From: Diadema setosum | Taxonomy: Eukaryota; Echinodermata; Echinoidea; Diadematoida; Diadematidae | Length of the DNA: 64,000 nucleotides | Reading direction: 5' to 3' | Assembly (NCBI RefSeq): GCF_964275005.1 | Contig: NC_092688.1 | Location: 25,658,934 to 25,722,933 of the forward strand | Part shown: positions 22,616 to 33,500 of the stretch, one piece after another | Layout: each line of letters starts with the position of its first letter | Position numbering within the stretch: position 1 is the stretch's first letter | The notes under the pieces: generated by a model | What the model was told of the DNA's origin: nothing | What the model saw: only the letters and a program-made list of their open reading frames with translations | The model's database searches: none | Position numbers and translations under genes: made by a program

Positions 22616-22812
22616 TTATTCCAAGTCCGAAATGTTAGCTCTGGATGTCTTTTGGTCATAAATGAAATGATGCCGGTTATGTCCTAGTAATACGAATTCT
22701 GCTACTGCGTTACACCATACTAGATTGCTTCCTATGTTTTCAAATTTATGAACGATTAACTCCTTACCATCCACTTGATAATTGAAGCACTTGTTTCCAA
22801 AAGGCGCTAAAT
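22616..22812 (-). CDS. Exon-like block X1: candidate terminal exon of unknown type
   Basis: Minus-strand acceptor TTTTTTCAATAG, then 65 codons in phase 1 ending TAA, with AATAAA overlapping the stop. It encodes KCFNYQVDGKELIVHKF, then LVWCNAVAEFVLLGH and IYDQKTSR. The copy at 47822-47968 differs by a three-residue in-frame change, which hints at selection on the frame. Phase 1 would fit splicing from any extracellular exon of R2 upstream, so it may be an alternative last exon of R2 or a relic of another gene. No family recognised. Confidence 0.4.
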
Positions 22813-23579
22813 CTATTGAAAAAATGATGGATTTAATGCCTTTTGAAAGCAAGCTCTTCAATTTATGATGATATCACATGATAAATCCCTACCTGAAATT
22901 ACTTTATACAATATCTCACTGAGATTATAAGAGTTATTAATTCTGTGTTACAGCAAACACTGAAACTGGGTAGGTTGATGTATCAAGCGTCAGTCGAAGG
23001 TCAATAGAAAAGCTCTCATAAGTGTTTGTTGCTTCCTTGTGCTATGTTCGTTCACTTGTTCACTAATGAATGAATGAAAATGCATTCGTTTATCAATGTA
23101 CTACGGTAACATTATACTCCAACACATTTGATCATGGTACATACACAAACGTTATGGTGCGAAACAGGTATCTTCATTGAGGTGTACACATAATGTACGT
23201 TTGCAGCGTCTCAACAAAACGCTCCACAGCACTTAAAAATGAACTTTCTCTTATACTTTAGTATTCAACTTATAGCAACGCAACACTATATGACATTTTT
23301 TTACAAAACGGAGTAAACGTCTGTCTCTAATAAAAATATTTTAAAGAATGAGTTTTGAATATGACAACACTGCTTTTTTCATCATTTTCATCAATGGATT
23401 ATGATAAACATTACAGGTTAAATTATTTTTGGTTTCCTTTGTATTTTTGACTCTGCACTTGAATTCAGCCTATTAAAGGTGAAAGTGGAATCTTTTAAGG
23501 CACTTTTAAAATTGGCATTTGTTCTCATACTTCCGGATTATATTGCATGGTTGTCATGCTTGTAATTAGGTTTATGAAG

Positions 23580-24157
23580 CCTATGGGATTCCCTAGCTCC
23601 GTCATGATGAGCATGGTTCAGAGATGATTTGGCCAAAATATAAGTCAATATTAGAAGGTTCGTCAGTGGGCACCTTCTCATTATTTTCGAAGAACCTTCG
23701 GACTTACAAACCTCATTTCATTTTCAGATTAACAAACCTTCGGCGTAACAAACTGTAATTAATTTTCGGAATAACAAACCTTTAGAATAACGAACCTTAT
23801 CTAATTTTCGGATTAGAGAACGTTCGAACTACTGAATCTTTTTCGTTTTCTGATCAACAAACCTTTGGACTTACGAACTTTATTTACGAATCTCATTACA
23901 TGTTAGGATCAACGAACCTTCAAAATACCGAATTTGATGTCCTTTTTAAAGACCAACAAGCCTTCTGAATCACTCCACAAATGTTCGGATTAAGGAACCC
24001 CATTTTATTTTCAGAATACAAACATCTGGGTATGGGGATTTTGTTTTTTTCGGACCAACTAACATCCAGAATGGCGAATATCATCCATCGTATATATTCG
24101 TCGTTGTTGTGACGTATACGTCAAGACACAGTTCATAAAATGAGTGTAAAAGCATAT
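23580..24157. repeat. Degenerate minisatellite in the 3' flank of R2
   Basis: Counterpart of 1-580 with the TTCGGA/AACGAACC words, nearly collinear with the R1 copy and differing mainly by small indels. Confidence 0.75.
23879..23884 (-). terminator. Putative polyadenylation signal of R2
   Basis: AATAAA on the minus strand, 274 bases beyond the R2 stop, at the position conserved in R1 and R3. Confidence 0.5.
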
Positions 24158-24973
24158 TTAGAGTTCTGGTTCACGAGGAATACTCTCATATACTGTTGAA
24201 TTGAAGTCATCTTCTCTTCTTGGGGAAATGTCGCTTTCGTACAAATCTCTTTTTGAGGACGGAAAGTTGTTTTGGCTCTCACAGCGACCATTGATGTTTT
24301 CATCAGTATGTGCTTCTAAAACGAGATAGCCATGTTCGTCCACCTCATGCTCCACTCTTGGCGTGCTAGGATAGATAGAAGCCGCATATAAAGGATCGTT
24401 CTGGGTCATCGCATAAGGGCCAAATTCGTCATTTCCTTCGATATTCCAGTAAGTAGGACAGTACTGCGGTTCTGGAATAGGCGTGGATTGGTCAGAAGCT
24501 GAGGGAATTTCATGGTATATTGACGATTGGACGTTTCCAGACTGACTAGTGTCACCTGCAGCTCTTGTGGGCTGATTAGATAATGCTGTGCCAACTGTGT
24601 TACCACTGGGTGAGACTCTGTTGATCTCACAAAGCTCTATCGTACCCCGACTTGCTTGAGGTTTAACTCTAGTAACTCTGTGCAGACTGACATTGGAAAG
24701 GAGGTAGCCGTCTTCATCAACGTCTCTTTCCTCTTCACTGATATGTCTGGATTGAAGAAATATGATATTCTTGTTCCCCTTCTTTCCTGAACCTGACATG
24801 TCCATGTATAGTGCTTTCGTGTTATCGGCTCCAGTATTCATACACTCAAAAAAGTGTTCACTATCCTGGTGTATGACGTCATGAAAAAGGAGTGATCTAG
24901 TTTCAGCTGAGCTTTCAACACCTCTCCTGCTGCTCATTTTAGGTTCACGAGACAGGTCCAGTGACATGCGACC
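24158..24973 (-). CDS. R2 exon 11: cytoplasmic tyrosine-motif tail
   Basis: 272 codons after acceptor TATGATAG. About 25 codons longer than R1 through a Ser/Gln/Thr-rich insert after the DEDGYLLS region. It keeps ALYMDM, DEDGYLLS, IYHEIP, TYWNI, PYAMTQ, LYAASIY, DEHGYLVL, DLYESDI and TVYESIP, and ends REPEL. Confidence 0.87.
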   Translation of the reverse strand, partial: GRMSLDLSREPKMSSRRGVESSAETRSLLFHDVIHQDSEHFFECMNTGADNTKALYMDMSGSGKKGNKNIIFLQSRHISEEERDVDEDGYLLSNVSLHRVTRVKPQASRGTIELCEINRVSPSGNTVGTALSNQPTRAAGDTSQSGNVQSSIYHEIPSASDQSTPIPEPQYCPTYWNIEGNDEFGPYAMTQNDPLYAASIYPSTPRVEHEVDEHGYLVLEAHTDENINGRCESQNNFPSSKRDLYESDISPRREDDFNSTVYESIPREPEL

Positions 24974-27900
24974 CTATCATACAAAAGTCACACACAAAAC
25001 CACCATGAAGCACATCTGTCATCCTTTCCTGAAAATTATTTTTTGCTTTAAAGTGAAATATTGCTCATGAAGCTTTCATTGTCCAACATTATCAAAACAA
25101 TTTGGAATAGAACTTTAGAGAAAAAAAAGAGACTCTGAAGAATAGGACCTATTCTAGTGCACCGAGTCAACTTGTGTTGATGACTGTGTGTGTGTCAGCA
25201 TTAGAAAATATAAGCCAACTACATTTTTTTGTATTGTCAGATAAACGTAGAACTTGGGGCACTCAGCTGCAATATTCTATTCCTGATTATGTGAAACTCA
25301 CTGCTGTCCGTAAAATGTTTTAATAGTCACGATAATGATAATAATAATACATACAATTTCTATAGCGCCGTTCTCCACAGACTTTGATTAAATGCTCAAG
25401 GCGATAGTATGCTTACACATTTTGAGGTGGAAAATTGAGATAACAAACAAAAGTGACTTGATGTACGATACTGCTTAAAACCACCACAACTTTCAAGAAA
25501 TGATTCCAAGCACAGACCCATAATATTAAGGTGTACCATTGTAAGAAAATGCTAGTCAACAAGTTGACCAGATACGCATTATTCGATTTTATATGCCTAT
25601 TAGAAAAAAAGCTAAAAGCCATGTGATTTTTTTTTTCTTGATTTTTCCTGTCATATTTTCTTTCTCAAGCCTCCTCACCCCCTCACCCCATAGAAACACT
25701 CATATTTACAGCAAAATTCGCCCTTCTTAAATAAAACCTGTTACCCAAAACACGTAATTTGTGTGTCATTACCGCTGCACGGTTCTCATACGTGTTCTCT
25801 GGATGAGCTGTGGCGGCTCTGTGATCTCCTGTGCCTTCAATATGAGTCGAAGTGTTTGGCGGATCCAGCTGTGACAGCTCTTCACTGGAGTGGACTTTCA
25901 ACTTTTGACTTGAAGCTTCTCGACGCCTATACGCATCAAACAGGATATGAATAAAGAAAGAAAACAATACTCGTAAAATGCATCCTTTTAAACTGGAGGG
26001 AACGTTACTGTAAATTACAGCACAAATAGTTACATTATTTTTGATAAATTACTAATATTTTTTCCATTTTCTCATTGCTTTTCATAATCAAAGTGTGATA
26101 CAAAATTACTGTCCCTCTAACATAATATAGCACAGTGAATTACAAACGAAATACCAAAAACATTTTTGTTCTTTTCTTTCGATGTATCTAAACTAGCGCA
26201 AATTAGTCTAACTTTTAACAGCAAAGTTTTGAGATGAGCTTTGAGAAAATTTCGCTGAATCTTACATTACATGTATAATCATGTCACCAAAAATCAGCAG
26301 AAGAGCGCAAGGGGTAGAACAAGTAATTCTAGCATAGATGTTTTCTCTGCTCTCTGACAATCATCTTTTTTTTTTATTATTGCGATTTCTATTTTTTTAA
26401 GAATGTCAAGTGTAGAAGGAATAATTGCGATTTTTCAAATGTTTTAAACAGTGGCAGAATGCTGATTCAATTCTAGGACTTCGACTGGGAGAAATAGTCA
26501 TCCCCTTCTTAAAGACTGAATTTACCAATGGCACTAGCCTAACCACTCACACTTGCTTAAAGGGATCGTACAGTTTTGGTTGAGACCTAATTTCAGGTTT
26601 CTAACATTTTTGGTGAGATAATGAGAAACTTCTTATGAAATATGAAAGAGCATGTAATTCCATGAGGAATTAACGTTTATTTGATGAAAATTGGTTTTGA
26701 AATGGATGAGATATCCAAAACAGAGCGATTCTAATAAAGTGTGGGACCCACCTTTTATTACGATCGCTTTTTTTCTTTACTTTGTTTTTGGATGTTTCAG
26801 TCATTTCAAACTCGATTTTCATTAATAAACTTTGATTTCCTCTTAAAATGGTATGCTCTGAACTATTTCATAAGTGTTTTCTTGGTATCTCGCAAAAAGT
26901 TAAAAGCCCAATTCTCATCTCCACCAATACTGTACCATCCCTTTAACAGCCTTCAAACTTCCACTTCTTCGGTTTTTGCTTGTTTTTTGTGTGTCGTCCG
27001 TATTTTTCCTTTAGTTTTTGACTGTGTATACATAGGCGGCTTCTTTCTTTGTTTTGGTGGTGGTTTTTGTACAATAAGTCAAAAAAAAAAATGCTGTATC
27101 AATGAAATATTTTGGTCGACAATTGAATACACATTAAACACAATAAAATGTCTTTTGAACATAAACTCGGGTTTTCGCTACAATAACTCCACCCACCAAC
27201 TATGTAAGAGGAATCCAAATCAGCAAAATTACTTCAACATTCATATGCATTCAATATACACTTACTTCTGAATATGCTTTGATTGTTATGTGAGTCGCAT
27301 ACAATGACTCACACCTCAGATCAACAATCTAGTTTTGACAAAAATTCACCTTTTCTGTTGATGCCTACACCAAGCGATGGACAGTATCCCAACCACAGCA
27401 AAAACAACGAGAAGGGTTCCCAGGATGTACGTAATAATATTATAATTTTTCTCGTAACTATTATGATCTGGAAGATAAAGCATTAAGTTCAAGTTTAATT
27501 TAGTTCAATTTATAATATTTAACACATCTAAAGATATAAATATATAATACTTATATATATTCCCAATGTCACATTTTATTTCGATACATTTACAAAAAAA
27601 AAAAGTATGATGTAATTACAATGTTTAATAATGTCTACACCAAGCGATGGACAGTATGCCAACCACAGCAAAAACAACGAGAATTGGTCCCAGGATGTAC
27701 ATAATATAATTTGTCTCCTGACTCTCAGGATCTGGAAGATAACGTATTAAAGTTATATTTAATTTCTAATTGCATTTATGTTTCCTGTATGACATTTCAC
27801 ATCTATACAATTACACACAAAAAAAGGAAAATTATGTACATATGTTTAATAAGCATTTATGTAAACATACATACATATATAAAACTTTTTTTGGATGGGC

Positions 27901-28640
27901 AAGTAGTAAAGTTTATTAAATCAGACTCTGATCTATAGGCAGAGCATTTAGACTTAAAAATCATAATCATTCTCGTAACTCTCAGGATCTGGAAGATAAA
28001 GCATTAAGTTCAAATTCAATTTATATTATCTAACATATTTAAGACGCAAATATATAATAACAATTATTCATATCTATTCCCATGTCACATTTTATTTCGA
28101 TACAATTACAATAGATATGATGTAATTATAATGTATGATAAAACATGTATATTGCAATGAATTATAAATATATGTAAACATATATAATATGAAAGCATTT
28201 TGGGTGGTAAAGCAGTAAAGTTTATTACATCAAACTCTGATATAAAAGCAGAGCGTTTAGACTTTCCAAAATTATAAAAGAATGACGGGGGAACAAAATA
28301 TGGTCAATAATTGCTTACTTTACTTCACAGTATTAATTGGCCATTTTGCACAGTTATATTGAAGCACTTTCATTGCACTTGTAATCCATTTTCCCTCATT
28401 GAGCTTATTTTTTTTTTTCTTCAGGAAAATGCCTTTTCATTAGATCAACAAATATTTGCATAATGATAGTTACATCACCACGAAAATCTGATAATCGATT
28501 AATAAGAGTTTTCTTTTCAGTTCCTTTTGAAGAATTGAGCATTGCAACATATCTTCATTTCTTCATGGACATTTTTTTATATTCTTGTATCATAAGAATT
28601 AAACTCTTCTTCAGTATGAGACATCACCCTGTCAAAAACA

Positions 28641-28678
<38 letters not shown>

Positions 28679-30510
28679 GCCCCTACACTGTATTGAAGTC
28701 ATACCATTGTCTTGTTATTGTATGTCGCAAAATAGTAAAAAAAAAAAAATGAAGTTATAAGCTTTGCAGACAACAGAAAGTCAAGCTAGTCGCCATTACT
28801 CTCGATGTCTGCGAACTTCACAATTACCATCTTTTTGTTGGTGGTAATGTTTATTCTAAGCGCATAGGGGCCTTTGAGCTGGTAGTTTATGAATATGCCG
28901 AATATGAATTACTGTTAACATTGTGATCATTTTATCCTTGCACATACGGTTTTGCTCATATGTTACACGGTATTTGCCAACTGTAGTACATACTCTCAGA
29001 AGTGTTTCTATACTTTGTGTAGGCATTGTGCTGTTATTGCCATCTTGCCACTCTGCGTCTGTGAACAAACATTCCCATTAAAAAAAAAAAACATGGACAA
29101 ACACACGAAAAGATGTTTTTGCACAGCAAAATAATTAATTTAGGAACTTCACGGAGTTAAAATATCGTCTATTAAAGTGTACTGGTGTGCGTGTGGTATA
29201 GTATGATACGCACGTCTGTTGTGGCATTTGCTCTTTTGATATACTTTCTAAGATACCAAATGAGTTGTTCAGAGCAAGTATCATACTCATAACATGACAG
29301 ACAGAGTAAAAAAAGGTGATCTCTCCGAATGAATCACTCAACCGGTAACAACACAATTGTGTCTATTCTGTCTTCTAACAAATTATGCTGGTGAGCATTT
29401 TCCCACACCAAAAAATTTAAATTGATTACTTTCATTTTTCTCCTGTCAGATGCGAAAGTACTGATTCCGAGTCCATAAAACACCTCTCATTGGTGCGCTC
29501 TATTCAGTGTCGAACACTTTTGAATGTTCGATGTTTGTTATCATCCGCACTCAGATGATAATATCTCTCATATCGTGTAAATTCACACAAAATAGTTAAA
29601 TCAAAATATTTGACAGCTCCTCCTCTTAGGAAGCCAAGGAAAATGCTCCCTCTCTCCCTCCCCCCCCCCCCTCTGTTTTCTCCCTCCCTCTCTCCCTCCC
29701 CCCCCCCCTCTGTTTTCTCCCTCCCTCTCTCCCCCTCTCTCTCTCTCTCTATCGCTCACTCGTTCTCTCTTGCACTGTTGTACAAAGCAGGGATTACGTA
29801 AGAGGATGATTAATGATAATATACTGTCAAATTGATTTTTAGGACAGGCCGCCTGCTTTACTTTCGACTGCTTGGCAAGAAGGGACTGAAGCGTTCCAAA
29901 CCGGGAAGTAAGTCGACCATCCAGGTTGTCTCACACACTGCAGTGCTGCACTCCCGTTGACGGCGTAACCTTTGTCACAGCTGAGAGTTATCTTCGACCC
30001 GAAGTTCGTGATATCAGAATCCCAACTTCCATTGGGCACAATCCCAGGATGATCACAAAATCCGACAGAGACTTTCAATAAAGGAGACATGTAGGGATTC
30101 TCGTGAACCATGGGGGAAAGGTTAAAGTAACCAATACCATCACGATATAAAGATATTATAGAGAGAGAGAACTAGTGAAGCAATATCATGGATGAAGATC
30201 ATGACACTAAATACATTTACAATCTATGACACCACTAGCAAATATAATGAATATGAAATCATAATGACTGCATACATTAATTTATTTCTGATTTTGAAGA
30301 GCAATACAGAGCATACGACTGGATGGCTTCCATAATGATTATTACTATTTCCGGGACCCTGTACCACCAGGGTGTCTGAAGTATCAGTTACTAATGAAAA
30401 GCATCGATGTACATTGATAAGTTTCGTTTAATATGCGGATGAACATGATTAAACATATAAGCCATTTCGTAATTCCACCTTTTTTTTCGTGTGTGTGTGT
30501 GTGTGTTTTG

Positions 30511-30541
<31 letters not shown>

Positions 30542-33500
30542 GGTTTTTTTTTTTTTGCTTTGCTTTTTTTTTTTTGAGGGCGCTGGTTTGTAGTGACCAA
30601 TCCACATGCAATTCAAATGCAAGGAACACATCCACCCGACAGCAACAAAGTGTTCATAAAAGCCTAGCGTTGGCAAAATGATTGAAAAAAAAAAAAAAAT
30701 CTGTGTTCAGGCATTCAATGCAAAACAGTGCATTGATGCTTCCCACTGGTCTCCTGCTGGTTTAGGCAAATACGTCCTTCTTCTTCTTCATTTTTAACAT
30801 GAATTCCAAAGAATTTTATGTCGGCAAGCCTATAATACATTATGTCTCTTGAGTGAAGTGCGTAACCAACTGAGAAAAAAAAAAGGGCATTTTCGAAATG
30901 TTCACATGACTTAATTACAAAAGGTATATTGTGAGAACTGCAGGTATTAACAAAAACAATAATACTGTCTTCATATTCATTGATGCTTACCTACGTGTTT
31001 CACACTCTAATGTCAAGAAATCTTTGCTTTTCGGATTACTCACGGTTAAATGAATGATGTCGGTTGGAGTCAACCTCTGTCGCAAGTGCACATGTCCAAT
31101 TGTGAGAAAAGTTTCCGACAGAAATGACCTGTGCATACGTTTCAGACTGAAAACAAATGCACACTCCTTGTTGCATGACAGCAACGCCATTGCTTTGGGG
31201 CTGTCCTCTACAGGTGGACATGCACTCGCCGTCCGAATCAACGCCAAGTACAACTTGGGATGCTGCTTGAAGGTTTAGATGGTTGCCTTTGTAGCATCCG
31301 AGAAATCCAGGTTCTATGGCAGTCATAGAAAATTATTATTTGAACGTGCCTATGTTTGTTTGTTTTTTTATAAAGAATTATTCCAGTTGCTCGTACCTCA
31401 AATTGTAGATATCTGATACTTTTCAACAACTACTGAAATGACACTTTTACAAGTCCATTATTATATGCATGTAACACATGGAAATAATCATGGCAATAAA
31501 ACTTATTCAGTTGACACCGGCATTTATCGTTGCTCTCAGTATCGAGTTTCATTTCGTCATGCACATCCATTATCAAACATGAAAAAAAAATGCATCTGTG
31601 TGCCGTAGAATCATACAAAGACATATGATAATAATATAATGTTCGCAAATTTCTGATTTCTGCATCTCTCACCTCGACAATGGAGTCTAACAATCCTGTT
31701 TGAGGAACACTGGGTTGTTGTCTTTAAGCAGTCCACTGTACTCAGAGAACCTGTGCATTGATATTGTGCAAAATATTTCATGAACTATTCTTAGGTTTTG
31801 AATGCTGCATTTCTCATGGAACTTTGAAACATAAAAAAAAAATCGCTGTCATTTTGATAAGTATGCATGCATAAGAAGAAAATAAGCTAGGGAGCAAAGA
31901 AACAGAATGAAATTATCATTTATGAAAATATATCTGGGCATCAAAGATTTTGCATGTACAGAAAGCAAATCTTTAAATATTCTAATGAAAGTTTGATTGC
32001 TGCGTCTATACCAATTAAGCTTGTAACAAATTTGTAATTTGTATTATTGCTCGTCATTTATATGTCAAGCAAAAAATGTAATATAGAAAAAAAAAACACC
32101 AATGAGATTAATATCAGTTATGCTATAATATCATGATATCAAAAGTGTTGCACGTACAGAAAACGAATTATGACAATGACAACACCTCACAAACTTTTGC
32201 TTACGAATTTCAATCTTTGAATACCTTGCAGATTTCACCGTCTGACGCAGACTACTACATGTAGTATGCTTGTCAACTATCAACTTCCCCTTTGTCTGTG
32301 ATGCGATGCATGCTATATTCTACATGAAATGGTACACGTACATTATGCACTCACAAGATTTTATCGGCATGGATAATGACAATCATGACAATTCTGCGAT
32401 TACCTTCACCACACGAGAGAACTAGAGTCTTGTCTCGTATTGCTGCAGTCCGATTGGCCAAAATAAACTGGCTTGTATACTCCTTTGCGGCCGGGAAGCC
32501 GAGCTCTTCGCAGACCAATTCAGCAGCTTCGGGGGTAAATTCATCATAGCAGACATATTTGTCTGATTCGATGACCAATAGGCCTTCAAGGGGAGAGGGT
32601 CCATCAACCAGCTTAACTGATGGTATCCCTTTAAAATTGATGTTCCAGAGAATAAAATCATTTGTGGTTGCTGCTAAACGAATAATTATGCAATCATTCA
32701 TTGTAGCTCATTCGAGGTAAAGATGATTTACGGATGATTGTTACGGAGGAATATCGAAGTGATAAAATCTGTATTCCATATCAGGCTATTCACCGAAGTT
32801 TCCCTTGAGGATAAAGTATATCAATTAGAACAGGAGAAACATTGCACTCTTCGTTTTTGTTTTTTTGGTTGTTGGTTGTTTTTGTTTGTTTTTTTTTTCG
32901 GGGGGTTGTTGCTGTTGTTGTTGTTTTCTTGAATTAACATCAACCTTGAAGCCATAAAACCCCTCCTACAATCGCGAAACGAATGTAAAAAATGATAATG
33001 ACCCGGTATTAGAGATACCAACGAAGTCTTGAAGGATTGTCAAATTCTTTGGACACATTGCACTGCTATTGCCATCGATTACATGTCTCTGCAAATTTCA
33101 TTTTGTACCATTTCAGGGATAAACAGTGCATTTTACAATCAACCGTTTACCTATACTGCTTTGTTGCATTGACAATATGGATTTTGATACAAAGGTTGCA
33201 AAATTTATATGCAAGTGGGGTTATTTCTGCAATGATTGTAAGTCTTCGTTGGTAGAAACTGCCGTTAAATTTGATGTTGAGTATGAATGTGGATTATTGT
33301 TAGTGGCCACTATGGAAGAACTGAACTGTATAAAAACAATAATTCCACAGTAGAAACGGTGGCCTTAAATCCCCTGCGAATGACCATATACAGGAACTTG
33401 GGTGGGGGATACAGATTGAGAATCCGTGATTCTAGCCCCTGAGCTACAACAATTATTATGATATTCTCTCGTCAATGGATAAAAACTTGTATAAACTTTG

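Noticed and set aside
26741-27271. 176-codon plus-strand frame
   Set aside because: Starts inside the TTAA MITE and continues antisense across R2 intron sequence; low-complexity hydrophobic composition.
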